From assembly GCA_001936135.1 (NCBI GenBank), contig CP012820.1:1798001-1862000 (forward strand): 64,000 nucleotides of DNA, given 5' to 3'. Source of the DNA: Saccharomycopsis fibuligera x Saccharomycopsis cf. fibuligera. Its lineage: Eukaryota > Ascomycota > Saccharomycetes > Ascoideales > Saccharomycopsidaceae. Made by a program: the position numbers and the translations under genes. Shown here piece after piece: positions 32,401 to 43,474 of this stretch. The notes beneath the pieces were generated by a model that ran no database searches, had not been told where the DNA came from, and saw only the letters and a program-made list of their open reading frames with translations. Numbering within the stretch: position 1 is the first letter of the stretch; each line of letters opens with the position of its first letter.

Positions 32401-34503
32401 CCTTCAGATGTAATATTATTGGTACCAATAGCATTGACTGAACTTTCTGGAACCGCATTACTATTAGCTAGCTCATTTTGTTGGGCAGTTTGACAAGAAT
32501 CATTTGGTATATGCTTATGACCATGATATTCGTCATAATATTGTGATTCACCATTACTGTCAACATAAGAGGGGTTACCGTTATCATCGTAGTAGTAAGC
32601 GTTGCCGTTTTTGTGATTATGAACGTCATCGTCAACAGCAGTATCAGTCCCACTAATAGCAACCTTGGTGGAAATATCACCGTTTTGACCAACATCAGAA
32701 GCACCTTCATTTGGCATAGATTTAGTTTCACTGGCAGCTCGGACATGGCTTGCGTCTGATGGCTGTTCATAGTGCCGCAGCTCCCTATTAGCAATTTTAG
32801 GAGCAGGTATAGTTCTTGATGCGGAAACAGTAGTAGAAACAGCGAACTTACCTTGATAACCCCCAACTAAGGCGCTCGGGATTTCCTTTTTTTCTTGTCG
32901 TTCAGCAATAGCGGCATTAGATTGAAGAGCTTCCTGATCTAGAGATTCATCATAATAGTGCGTTTCGCCATTTGTGTCAAGATAATAAGGTACCCCATTA
33001 TTGTCATAGTAGTATGGATTCCCTTTTGCGTCTACGTCAACATCCGCGGCAATATCAGTTACAGCACCAGAAGCAATATTGTAAAAAGTGGCAGCATTAG
33101 TAGTGGTTGCATAAACAGCAGCATCGCTAGTTAGATAATCTTGTTCATTGTAATAATGCAGCTCACCATTTGTATCAACAAAATAAGGTATTCCATCATC
33201 ATCATAATAATATGGATTCCCATTATCATCAAAATTTGTTTTCTCATTATCAGCGACGGCCGCGTCAATAATAGTGTTTGGCGTGGCTTTTATAAAAGCA
33301 TTATCATTACCAGAAGGTGGATTTCTGTTGTTATACAAGACACTATCATATCGATTCACAGTGTCAAGATTTTCTCCACACCCATTGTAATTTTTACCAG
33401 CGTCAATAGTATCAACATTATTGTGATTAGTTCTGTTACCACCATCATAATAATAGCTTTGTTTATACTCTTTCTTTTTCATTTCTTTTTCACTTTTTGC
33501 ATCAACGGCACCTATTTTCTTGAAAAACATATCTGCCAAATTAGCAGACGGCGTAGCGGCGGATGAAAGCTTGCTATTCGTACCATCCTTTTTTTTCTTT
33601 GCCCCTAATGAGAAATATAAAGATTTTGATGATGCTGACGGTGATGGTAATGAAAGCAGTAGCTTAACACCTCGTTTCTTTTGGCCTATTGAAGAGTTGA
33701 ATCTATTCAGTTTCAGCAGCTTCAATCTGTCTACTCTGCATCGCGGTTGTTTGTGCTTAAACACATCATATAAGCTGCGAGGCTTGGAAGATACAAAAAA
33801 ATCTTTAGTATTGAATTTTTCATTTTTTGGAAGTTTAGACTTACTAGTATTATTAGATTTGTCAGTTTTACCAGCATTATCAAACAAACCAGGCTTAACA
33901 GATGCTTTCAATTTCTTAGTAAAACCTTTATCAAGAGAATCCTCTGGAAGCCTTCTTTTCTTTACCAAGGAACAACCTAACCCAGAAGTTCTCCTATTGT
34001 TAGCTACACTAACAAGATTTTCAAATTCTTGATTTAACTCCAGCCCTCTTTTGGTAATCGCCGTGGTACGGTTTTTTTCAATGTAGGCGCTTGCAAATAA
34101 ATCCGTTTCCGAAAAGGTGGAAGATGGCAAAGCTTTATTAACATTATTTAGCTGTGTCTTTGGTTTTGGCTTTGACCTGCTAATAGTAGTAGCCGCACTA
34201 TTGGTTCTAGCGCCCGATTTTTCACTAATTATATTCCCAGAAGCTTTCTGTTTTGGCACGGCTATAGGTGCTTTATCATTGGCAATATATCCTTCATCAT
34301 CATTCTTGCGATAATTTTCTCCTTTTAAATCATCGCAATAATAATATTCACTAGTACCTCCATTGTCATTGTAGTTGTCACTGCCGGCTTTATCATCTTT
34401 ATTTTCATCGTTGTCTCCGTCGCTAATGAGGCTCTTTCGCCTATTTCTTTTGAAAACAATTGGCACATTTTCCACTTCTTCTTCTTCTTCTTCCACTTCT
34501 TCC

Positions 34504-34534
<31 letters not shown>

Positions 34535-36614
34535 CTTCTTCTTCTTCTTCTTGTTTTACATAATCATCATCCACATCTTTATTGCCTTCGTTTTTCTGCT
34601 TTTGAGCAATAATTTTGCTTACTTTTGCTTTTCTATCAATAGCCTTTGGCTCATATGCATCAATGTCGTTATTAGACTTTCTGTAAGTAACCAATTTTTT
34701 TCTCGGGTCCTGCAATATGTTAGTCCTAGCATTAACAATTTCTGGCTTATCCTCAGCCTCTATTTGTCTAGAATCTTTTGCAATTTTGTCATTTCTATTC
34801 AGCATTTCGAAACATTTTGTGTTATTTGTTCTCTCTGTTGCCATTATTGTTGGGTTTTTTATACCAATTCTCTTAGTAGCTGAAATTCGTACATCTTGTT
34901 CTTGTTCCGGTTCTTCTACTTCTTCTTCACCCTTATTTTCATTACCAACCACATTCTCCTTACAATTATCATTTTCAGACTCCAGAGAACTACTAACTAG
35001 ATCGATTACCTCCACATTTTTTATCAGTACAGGTTCATGGGGTTTAGATACTGGAGTAGTATCATATGATAATTGACTATTGAGAGTTATACGACCAGCA
35101 TTTGTCCCATTAAACTGTCTGCGTCTAGTAGATGCGAGCGTTGCTGCCATCTTTTGCCTTTCATTAATAATACTAAGGGTACCGCCTTCATTTTTGCCTA
35201 CTGGTGCATTAGATGAAGAAGGAACATGAACTGTAACCGAACTATTTAAGGGACCCAACTGTTCAAGTTTTGCAGAAATTAATTCTTCAAGCTGAGCTTT
35301 TTCCCTTTCCTTTGCTTCCTCGAATGCCAAATATACTTCAATTCGTTTTCTTGAACTGGAAATCCTGGCTTCTATGTATCTTTTGCTGACAATTCCCTGA
35401 ATATTGCTACGGCAAAAGCGACTACCACACAAGCAACCTTGAAATTGATGAAGCAATCCACTGGTACCATAATCGTAACAAATTTCAGTTCCTTGAGGTA
35501 TATTGGTACCCTTTGGAACAAACAATCCGAGGTGTGGAACTCCGCCGACGTACCGTTTCTGCAACACCACGTTAGGTTCACAACTATGGTTAACATACTT
35601 TGCTTGTGCTTTGGTGATATCAATAATAAAATCATTCTCTAGCTCCATAAACCAGAAATTCTTCCATCCAGACGCATCCTTATGTTCCTGGGATCGAATA
35701 CTACCTTTGACACGACGATCCATTTCGAAATATGGTATCACCTCACCAGTGATTTCCATTATAAGCTCACCTTCCGTGAAATTTCTCGTGGTCCGTATTC
35801 CGACTCCAAGATCGTGACTAATGCCATCAGGCAGCGTTTTCGGGAAAGCTTTGAAAGGTTCAAATCCTGCTGTCTGAACAGTAGTGCTGCCCGACTGATT
35901 CCCAACATCACGCCAAATATTGATAAAATTTTTGATTGTACGATTACCGCAGTTAATATTGCCATGGGAACAAATCCACGAGGTACATTCAACGTTACGT
36001 TTAACATTAGCGCAGTCAAAAAGACATTTCTGATCCATTGGGCAAGAGCACTTGTCTCTAGTCGTTAATATCACATCATTGCGCTTGATGATGTTTCTCA
36101 GGAACAAGTAACGATTAGAATGTGTAAACAGTTTGAAATTTATGCAAACCGCGTCACCAGACTGAGCTCCTTCTGCTTTTATGGAACCTGGATTGGTCGA
36201 AGCTAATGAAGATGAAGGTTTTATTAACTCGGATGAAGACGGTGAATATACGGAACTTGCCGATTGTGATGACGAAGAATGGGTATCAATGGTGTTTGAA
36301 GATGTTGACACAGCTGGCGACAGTGCTCTTTTCTTGTTACTAGCGCCAGGCGAGCCTTTTTTGCGTATTGATGACGGTTTATTTTTAGCCTTGGCTGATT
36401 TAGCGCTGTTGTTGTTCTGAACTTGCCTGAAGATGCCATTGTATGCTCTTTCAACAGTGGCTAAAAGAAGACCTTCACCCACATCCGGCAACGGGGTGTT
36501 TTGTAAGAAATCTTCAAGATAGCAGAAAGAAGCTCTTTTGGAGGTGGCTCTGCTATTGCGATACAAATTGGTAGCACTAATATTAGGGCTCCTGTCCCTG
36601 GCGGACTTGCTCAT
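29427..36614 (-). CDS. Giant AWS-SET-postSET histone methyltransferase-like protein with ten tyrosine-rich tail repeats
   Basis: A single 2395-residue frame with the ATG at 36612-36614. A Cys-rich AWS region (about 184-235) is followed by a SET domain (about 252-383) with GVGI (270-273), the active-site motif NHSCEPN (342-348), YDYG (380-383) and the post-SET zinc motif CLCGSRFC (394-401). All catalytic residues are present, and the domain order is that of the Set2/Ash1/NSD class that methylates histone H3K36. I see no SRI or WW domain. After the SET part come a Glu-rich tract, Lys-rich disordered sequence, ten copies of a DxNGxPYYYDDNGIPYFVDxNGExxYY module (about residues 1125-2060) in Ser/Thr/Ala-rich linkers, and a basic Tyr/His/Asn/Gly-rich tail. 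It is far larger than yeast Set2 (about 730 residues). Whether it replaces or accompanies Set2 cannot be told here. Confidence 0.9.
30440..33245 (-). repeat. Ten dispersed DxNGxPYYY protein-coding repeats in the SET gene
   Basis: Modules of about 27-30 residues lie at roughly 33143-33240, 32943-33030, 32528-32625, 32300-32395, 31930-32025, 31595-31700, 31290-31365, 30955-31050, 30710-30812 and 30440-30535. Each is itself three copies of a nonapeptide, D-x-N-G-x-x-Y-Y/F-x. The modules are separated by 50-90 variable residues. Copies 5 and 7 are the most degenerate. The nucleotide sequences differ more than the proteins, so the pattern looks kept by selection rather than by recent duplication. 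Confidence 0.9.
34470..34553 (-). repeat. GAA/GAG tract encoding a poly-Glu run in the SET protein
   Basis: The plus strand reads mostly TTC repeated, interrupted by CAC. On the coding strand this is about 28 acidic codons with three Val. It is a likely length-variable microsatellite. Confidence 0.9.
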
Positions 36615-38284
36615 GGTAGCGTGTGCATAGAAGAAAATTAGCCTGAATTAGTATTTCAAAGAATCACGATGATCGAGTTTGTAGAGTCGGCCGGTTGTAG
36701 TAATGATCCCTTGCGTGCAAACTTGTGTGCAAACAAATGATTGTTAGTAGATCAACACCTATTTCACAACGTCGATGATGAATGAACGAATACGACAAAG
36801 CACAACAGGATCGTTGTGAGGAGTGCCAAGTTGAATGTGAGTGGTTCTTAGCTTTTGGTTTAAACGCTATTATTGTTTTTTTTTTTTCGCTTGATATTTT
36901 TTGTTTTTCGGATTACTTTACGTACAGTCAAGCAGTTTTCCTTTGTATTCACCATATTAAAGTGACGGCATAGCAAGACCATCGGACAAGTAAGAACAAC
37001 ACAAGGAGACAAACTTGCGTTGAAGGTGTGATTGCAGAAGGGGCTTGATAGCTGGTTTGTCTTTGCTTGAAGATAAAACATGTAGCTTATGATTTGGCGA
37101 CTATCGTATTTTGGGTAATGAAGACGGCTACTTGCAGCATGCTCAAGACGCGTCTCAAATATGATTCACCATTCTATCAAGCATACCGGTACAATCATCT
37201 ATCGCTCTTTCTCAAAGCAAGAAACCGTAGACAGTGTCGTACTTCTGCTCTGAAATTGTCACTCGTATGTTCTAAAATTGCCATTATATATCTCATGTTG
37301 TTATGTGATGCTATGGACACAGCGCTATAATAAGAAGTACCATAGTCCACAGCGTCTACTTTTTTCACATTCTGCGGTGACTTATTGAGAGCGTTTATGT
37401 GCAAATTTGTGCTACTACATAGTGACAAGGATACAGTGTGCTCTTCGTTGTATAGCGATGATGATGATAATAGTGATGATAATAATAGTGGTGATAATGA
37501 ATGTAATAAGGAATCCAACCGTTTGGTTAGGCGGAAAAATAGGACGATGAACGCTTGGATCATGTGCTCGACTCCGAGCCCTCAGAAACATTACTCGATA
37601 TAGTAATGCCAAACCATCGGGGGTCTTCATACCCTTAAAATTACAGAAAAGGAAATTAGTTGTGCTGTACAGGCCCAGCTCCGTCATTACTTACCGTTTA
37701 GCAGTATGACTTGTTGTTATTCGACAGAATGGTTTCAGTGTTAGATTGTTGCTGCTAGATTGTTGCTGTTATAAATTTCAATCAATTTGATGGAAGTTAA
37801 TGTCGCTTGTGTGAAAACCACATTCAGCATAGGTTCCCTGAGTGCACAGGCAGTCGAAAGCTGAGCATATAGGCATGTTTGCGAAAGATCCTTTGAAGAG
37901 CGTTGTTTGTTACAACATTCGTGTAGCGTTCATATAGTGTGCTAGCACACAGTCTTTCTTTCTGCCATATATATATCCGAAAATCCGAGAATTACTAAGA
38001 TGTATATTATAGTGTATTAATTAGAACCTGATGTCCTGCAATATTTGAATATTAATGTAAAATATTATGATCGAATTTGTTGAATGAGAAGTAAAAGAAG
38101 CGAGCTATCCGTGTCGAAAGAAAGCCGTTGAGAAAAGCAGACAAAAACAAAAACAAAAACAAAAGCAAAAGCAAAAGCAAAAACAAAAGCAAAAGCAAAA
38201 GCAAAAAATAAGCCTAAACTAAAACCTAAAGAGAATATGTAAAACAGATCAAAGTGCCGAGATATTTCTTTGTCAAGAAGCAGT
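36615..38284. other. Upstream region of the SET gene and 3' side of PXP2, no gene
   Basis: It contains a GATGATAAT-type microsatellite at 37457-37500 and hexanucleotide repeats (AAAAAC then AAAAGC) at about 38140-38206, close behind PXP2. A TACTAAC-like element on the minus strand at 36749-36743 has no convincing partner donor. Short open frames on both strands have no recognisable features. Confidence 0.5.
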
Positions 38285-39250
38285 TCACAATTTTGCAACA
38301 GGTTCTGACAATCTCATACCACACCACTGACTAATCTCGACTGCCAAATCCCTAGCTCCTCTAACTTCATCCAACAGTGCTCCGTTATTTATTGCGCCTC
38401 GCAAATGACCCTTCAACTGAGGATTTACATCCTGAGGTACAAGGCAAGCCACCACCACCAAACTACTTTGGCTGGCACTGAGCACCCCAGTATAAGATAA
38501 CAATGGGCCATAGACATGCTGTAATGTCCATTGAAGCAAATCAGGATACGATGTGTCCATCTGGCCCTTAATACGGCGTGCCACTTTTCCATAAACAACG
38601 TCCCAAAACTCTAGACCGCGCTCCGTTTCTTCTTCATGTGTTAAATTCTCCTGCGGGCGGAGTGGTTCACTGGCAGCACGAAGGTCTGTTGGTGTGGTGG
38701 CTTTAAGTATACTGAGGGCGTTAATGGCGCGTGGAAGTCCGCCGAGAGCAGCCCCTTTCAAAAGAGCTTCTCTTATCTGGGCAGCAATACGGCGCTGTTG
38801 TTCTTTTGCCGGAGCGTCTCGTTGAGCTGTAACTGGTGGTGTTTTTGCATTTGAAAGCGACGCGGATGGCGTTGATAACGATGATTGAAGAGATTCAAAA
38901 GAAGCAGGCGGTGTACCGTTGCTCAGCAACTCAATCGCTAGCTCTGCTTGTTTGATCGCTTCGGTGGCAGTCTCTATGGACACATTTGCATTTGTGGGTC
39001 CAGCCCTTGGCTGCGGTGATGATGCCAAAGACAATGCCAAATGGAATATTTTGGGAATCTCTTTGGGCTGATTGCAAATGGCAAAGGCAGCAGCTGCAAT
39101 GTAGTACCAGTTGTGGGCAAGATGAGGAGCGGAGGCAAGAGTAGCGAGCCTAATAGGAGTAAGAACGGCAGACGTTTGTGATGATGCAGTGTAGGTCATG
39201 TTAGAAGATGCTGCCTTAAAGTACCTTGCAACTGAGGTAATCCATTTCAT
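38285..39250 (-). CDS. PXP2: Peroxisomal protein of the carboxymuconolactone decarboxylase-like family (Pxp2)
   Basis: A 321-residue protein ending in Ala-Lys-Leu, a good type 1 peroxisomal targeting signal. The C-terminal half, VVVACLVPQDVNPQLKGHLRGAINNGALLDEVRGARDLAVEIS, matches the CMD/AhpD-like helical pattern, in which H-L-x-G-A-x-N-x-G-A is the hallmark. The paired cysteines of redox-active AhpD (CxxC) are absent, so peroxidase-type chemistry is not expected. The N-terminal half is Ala/Ser-rich. S. cerevisiae Pxp2 (YJR111C) has the same domain and peroxisomal location, with no known reaction. A second Met at residue 18 could serve as an alternative start. Confidence 0.8.
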   Translation of the reverse strand: MKWITSVARYFKAASSNMTYTASSQTSAVLTPIRLATLASAPHLAHNWYYIAAAAFAICNQPKEIPKIFHLALSLASSPQPRAGPTNANVSIETATEAIKQAELAIELLSNGTPPASFESLQSSLSTPSASLSNAKTPPVTAQRDAPAKEQQRRIAAQIREALLKGAALGGLPRAINALSILKATTPTDLRAASEPLRPQENLTHEEETERGLEFWDVVYGKVARRIKGQMDTSYPDLLQWTLQHVYGPLLSYTGVLSASQSSLVVVACLVPQDVNPQLKGHLRGAINNGALLDEVRGARDLAVEISQWCGMRLSEPVAKL

Positions 39251-39581
39251 TTCTTCGAGGAGTAATAGCAGGGTTTGAGGGTATATATATATATATACAC
39301 GAATATATGCACAGTGTGAGGGTGGTGTATATAGGTGTGCGAGTGTGTTGGGTGCAATGGCAGTTGTTGAAAAAGCTGATGGAGCCGATCAGGTGCGGCG
39401 GAGAAAAATGTTGACAATCGCCTAACATTCATCCAGACCCAACCACCAGTTATCGGGCCATCCACTATCGCCAACAGTGATATCATATCTACGGGGCCAG
39501 ACCATGGCCTGCACCATATGTATTACTGCTATCGCTACTATAGTAGGTATACCATTACTTCCATTCGTTTTATTAGTCCTA
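39251..39581. promoter_or_regulatory. PXP2 upstream region with TATA repeat
   Basis: A 331-bp gap between AFG1 (3' end) and the PXP2 start. It has a (TA)n tract at about 39281-39297, a plausible TATA element about 30-45 bp upstream of the PXP2 ATG. Confidence 0.5.
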
Positions 39582-41714
39582 TTATCTCCGCTCTACACCT
39601 CTAATCCACTTCTTTGCAATCGCATCTTTCAAGCGTTTTCCTTCGCCCCAAATCCCAACTGACCAGAAATGGTTAGCACTAAGCTCAGGCGCATGTTGTT
39701 GTCTCTCATTCACTCCAATACCAACATATGTGTTATGTTCAATGTCATCGAGGAGCTCTTTTTCACCGCTGTTATGGTTTGCTTCCCAAACCCTCAACTT
39801 TTCACTGACTGGCAGCCATTGCTTCATTGTTCGCCATTGTTGGCTCTTGGTCATTTCTTCTATTCGGCTCACCGCTCTCTTGTAGGCAAACTTCTCATCT
39901 TCGCCAGTGAAGCGCTTTGTGTTTGTAAAGTTGATTTCTTCTTTGCTAATGCTGTCAGCTTTAGCTGCTTGACTGTGCGTGTCGCGCTTGCTTTCATCGC
40001 TGGCAAGCTGCTCATGTTGGTCACGGTAAGCATTACTACCATCATCATATGTAGACACATTAGGACGATACGGAGCAATAAGGTCAAGCTGAGTTTTGGA
40101 GTACATTTCTTCCACTTGCACTTGGTCAATATTTGGCGTAGCGTCAGACTCATGGAAAATAGCAGATGTTTTTTCATGGTTATTAGTAGCACCAGCAGCG
40201 CCAATGGCAGAAGCACTGCTTCCATCTGGAAAGAATAGTTCGTCTAAAGGAGCAGCCACTCGAACAACCAATTGGCATCTTGACTCGTATAGTGCGTCAA
40301 GTAAAGTGATGAATCTTCTTGCTTCACTCTTCATGTTGATTTTGAAAACAGGGACATTATCGATAATAAATGTATGGTATTTTGAGGCTAAAGAGATATA
40401 ATCTGCAGGCCCATAAAGACCTTTGCAAATATAGTCAAACTCGAATTTAGCAATGCCGTTGTGATGCCATGGAATTACCACCTCACGGCCATATACCACA
40501 ACCCGGTCTTCCTTACTTTTGCCATTATCTTCAAGTTCAACATCATTGTCGATGACACTGTTTACTGCTCTTTTCCATTCTTCTTTGTGGCTTTTGTTAT
40601 CCCTTTTCACAACTACTCTCGGTATTACTACATCGTTTCCTTCTTGGCTCAATATTTTTCGGTAATCATTCTCACTTTGCATATCCAACGTATTGCACCT
40701 TTTTTGTAGGACCGTTAAAAACCCTCTAAACTCCAATTTTCTAAAATCAGTAGCATATAAATCCTCAGGCATTCTATTAGAAGTAGCCACAAGCACTCCA
40801 CCTAACCTGAAGAAATAGCTAAACAACAATTTGATAATTTTGGCCGCTGCGATATCCGGCAAGGCAAACTCATCTAGCATTAGCACAGTATTTTGTGAAA
40901 GTAAAGTCAGAGCAACTTCAAATAATACTACTTCATTTTCAAAACCAAGCATCGGGTGTGCTTGGTTGCTTTGTCTTGTGCTTGTTAAATTCCGTCTTTG
41001 TTGAATTAAGTTAATCTGATTGTACACCCAAAGCATGAAATTATGATAATGCCAACGGCCCTTTGAAGCGTACGGTAAAGATGTGGCAAACATGTCCATT
41101 AACATGGACTTACCACAGCCCACTTCACCATTTAAGAGAAATCCTCGTGGAGCATTCAAGGTGTCGAGTTCTTCATCATTATCTAATACCTTGACAAGCT
41201 TTTTGGAAGCACGGCGCTTAGCTGCGTTACGAAGCCATTCTGGTTTGAAGTTGTCTGCGGTTGCGTAATAACTGCTGGTTCCATTATATTGAGAAGGAGT
41301 TTGATATTTTGATTCAAGCTGTCTGATTATTCGGCGAAGCTCAACTTCGGCTTTCTTGGGAGGGGTATAGTCTCGAAGTCTATAATATAGGCTCTGGAAC
41401 TCTTTAGCAGCGCGAAACTGTGCAGCATCACCTTTGAGGTAGCCTTGGGCTACTTGGGATTGATAAATAAGAAGTGGGTCGGTGATGGTGAGGAAGGCGT
41501 TGGAAGTGCCAGTTGGGGATCGGTCGTTGGAAGCATACGAGAGACACGTCAGTGTGTGTATGTTTTTTCTTTGCTGGATTGAAACAGTTGGCAGTATGCT
41601 ATGTGTCTGTATCGCTGGTATTGATTTTGCCAAAATAGTTGTAGATGTGACATATTTGGAGCTGAAGATGATTGCTTGGCTATGGAGCCGACAAGCCCGC
41701 GATGCACTGTACAT
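39582..41714 (-). CDS. AFG1: Mitochondrial AAA-type ATPase Afg1 (LACE1/AFG1L family)
   Basis: A 710-residue protein. The start is the ATG at 41712-41714, since the frame upstream of it is opened only by a TTG. The N-terminus is Ser/Arg-rich like a mitochondrial presequence. The Walker A motif GEVGCGKS is at 196-203, Walker B VLMLDEF at 277-283 followed by ALPDIAAAKI, then the family segments GGVLVATSNRMPEDLY and FRKLEFRGFLTVLQKRC. The later AFG1 signature FDYICKGLYGPADYISLASKYHTFIIDNVPVF and REFVTLLDALYE-like RRFITLLDALYE also match. Afg1 assists turnover of inner-membrane and cytochrome oxidase subunits. It is longer than the S. cerevisiae protein (about 509) because of a Glu/Lys/Ser-rich insert after the LFFPDGSS segment and a longer N-terminus. 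Confidence 0.95.
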   Translation of the reverse strand: MYSASRACRLHSQAIIFSSKYVTSTTILAKSIPAIQTHSILPTVSIQQRKNIHTLTCLSYASNDRSPTGTSNAFLTITDPLLIYQSQVAQGYLKGDAAQFRAAKEFQSLYYRLRDYTPPKKAEVELRRIIRQLESKYQTPSQYNGTSSYYATADNFKPEWLRNAAKRRASKKLVKVLDNDEELDTLNAPRGFLLNGEVGCGKSMLMDMFATSLPYASKGRWHYHNFMLWVYNQINLIQQRRNLTSTRQSNQAHPMLGFENEVVLFEVALTLLSQNTVLMLDEFALPDIAAAKIIKLLFSYFFRLGGVLVATSNRMPEDLYATDFRKLEFRGFLTVLQKRCNTLDMQSENDYRKILSQEGNDVVIPRVVVKRDNKSHKEEWKRAVNSVIDNDVELEDNGKSKEDRVVVYGREVVIPWHHNGIAKFEFDYICKGLYGPADYISLASKYHTFIIDNVPVFKINMKSEARRFITLLDALYESRCQLVVRVAAPLDELFFPDGSSASAIGAAGATNNHEKTSAIFHESDATPNIDQVQVEEMYSKTQLDLIAPYRPNVSTYDDGSNAYRDQHEQLASDESKRDTHSQAAKADSISKEEINFTNTKRFTGEDEKFAYKRAVSRIEEMTKSQQWRTMKQWLPVSEKLRVWEANHNSGEKELLDDIEHNTYVGIGVNERQQHAPELSANHFWSVGIWGEGKRLKDAIAKKWIRGVERR

Positions 41715-42565
41715 GATGAGGCCAGGAGAAAGCAATATGAGTTGTGTGTTATGTGTTCAGCTAAGAGCTCCAAAGAATTAGAAAGTCAGTTTACTGACAA
41801 GCAACCTTTTTATACTTGGCTCTCTAGTACCTTACCAAATAAATTTCGATGATAAAGTGCACCGAGCAGCCAAGAACAAAAAGAAAACTCCGCCAGCCAG
41901 AACTTATTGTTTTAAGCAAACCTCGACCGAGGGTGCAGAATAACTGAACTGAGCTGAGCTGAGGATCAGTGACCCAGCTGACGCTACTTCGCTCATGATT
42001 AGCCAAACCCGGGTGTCTCTGTCAAACACGTTTATACCAATATAGCACAAAGCAAACCATACGCTAGACCAAAGAGAGTTTAAACAGCATTAGCTCTTCT
42101 AGCCTACTAATGCTGCATTCCCTGAAAAAAATATACGGTTAATTTAAGTACGTGTTCGTCTTGTAAAAGTTAGTTGACGCCTGAGCATACGCCAAAACAG
42201 CGCTCTCCTCAGAAATAACTTATAGTGTATTGTTCTGTGCTCCTCAATTCGAACAAAAGGGTTGGCGTTTTTGTAGGGAAGACGTATTTAAAGCAAGCAA
42301 GGTCTTGTATTCTGTCGTAGCACTGCAAATTTCGGATAATGATGGGCTTTTATTGGCAATGACATGGATATGGATATTGTGTATATCAACGACGGCTTTC
42401 ATCTTTTAGGCATAGCCTTTCAGTTTACGGATACACTACCTTCATCTACCACCCACTCTTGAAATTAAAAAAAAAAAAAATAAAAAAATAAAAAAAAAGG
42501 ACGATTCAATCATCTGTATTTCCTATATTATAGTCTCTATTTACATGAAATCAATGACCATCGCC
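41715..42565. other. AFG1 upstream region / RSM7 3' region
   Basis: No gene. A short (GAGCT)n patch lies at about 41948-41960. A broken A-rich run at about 42466-42498 lies just downstream of RSM7. Confidence 0.5.
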
Positions 42566-43474
42566 TTACAACTTGATGTAGGCTCTGTAACTCATAGCAT
42601 CCTTATGCATTTGTGCTCTTTTGGCGAAACCATTAGAGTTTCCATTATATGCAGCAATCAATTCTTCACCCAATCTAACCGAAAAGTTACTGGCTTGCCT
42701 TTTGCTGGCGCCATCAAGAATCCAACTGAATGCAGTTCTAAGTCTTTGACGGCGTCCCAAAGGCACAGGAATCATTGTAGACTTGGCAGTACGGTTCTTG
42801 AAAGTCTTGACCACCATTAATGGGGCCATTTGTTCCAAAATGTCCTTGAGCACCACCACTGGATCTTTACGCAATTGCAATTTCACCACATACAAAGCTC
42901 TAGCTAACAATTTTTCTGCTCTTGCCTTTTTACCGTGCTTCATGATCAAATTGGTGCAATGTTCAAGAACTTCATCCTTAGGCAACGGGATCTGTTTATC
43001 GGCAAGCTCAGTAAGCTCAGCAAGTTGTTCTTCAGTTGGCTTGAATTCGCGGTATGGCATGGTTGCAATATCCACTCTGTTTTCCCCTGGGGCAGCAAGA
43101 GAAGTTTCTGGGTTGTATGGGCTGTTCGGGTTGCTGAATTCAGTACGAAGCTCTTTGATGGCAGTCAACCATTCTTCGATGTCTTCATCAATATTGTCTT
43201 GTTCTGCTGCCACAGCATCGATTTTAGACGATTTCGCTTGTTGCTGCTGTTGTTGTTCTTGTAACGAAGGCTGTGATATATTTTCCGGTTGCTGTTGTTC
43301 TGGCTGTTGCTGTTGATGCTGCTGCACCGTGGTGCTGAAGAGCCTCTGGCATAGTATCACTGGGCGCACCATATGTTGTTGGGAAAGCTGCTGCTGGGAC
43401 TGCTGCTGGATGACAGGGGCCACCAACGCTCTTCTGCTGGCGGTCTGGATAGCCTTGGCGAATCTTGGGAACAT
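42566..43474 (-). CDS. RSM7: Mitochondrial small ribosomal subunit protein uS7m (Rsm7)
   Basis: A 302-residue protein with a basic N-terminal presequence (MFPRFAKAIQTASRRALVAP), then Gln-rich sequence with a run of Q. The C-terminal 150 residues are the uS7 domain: LIMKHGKKARAEKLLARALYVV, then DILEQMAPLMVVKTF, then PLGRRQRLRTAFSWILDGASKR and the final helix with MHKDAMSYRAY. uS7 binds the 3' major domain of the 15S rRNA in the mitoribosome head. The Gln-rich linkers (residues about 22-90) are extra to the family. Start at the ATG at 43472-43474. Confidence 0.95.
   Translation of the reverse strand: MFPRFAKAIQTASRRALVAPVIQQQSQQQLSQQHMVRPVILCQRLFSTTVQQHQQQQPEQQQPENISQPSLQEQQQQQQAKSSKIDAVAAEQDNIDEDIEEWLTAIKELRTEFSNPNSPYNPETSLAAPGENRVDIATMPYREFKPTEEQLAELTELADKQIPLPKDEVLEHCTNLIMKHGKKARAEKLLARALYVVKLQLRKDPVVVLKDILEQMAPLMVVKTFKNRTAKSTMIPVPLGRRQRLRTAFSWILDGASKRQASNFSVRLGEELIAAYNGNSNGFAKRAQMHKDAMSYRAYIKL

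Noticed and set aside
30440-33245. Horizontal acquisition of bacterial choline-binding repeats
   Set aside because: The resemblance is limited to D-x-N-G and aromatic pairs. The hallmark GW and TG positions are missing, and the context is a nuclear enzyme.
34375-34563. Poly-Ser plus-strand ORF
   Set aside because: Antisense of the Glu tract in the SET gene.
38065-38298. Phe/Ala/Val-rich ORF downstream of PXP2
   Set aside because: It is the reverse translation of AAAAAC/AAAAGC hexamer repeats.
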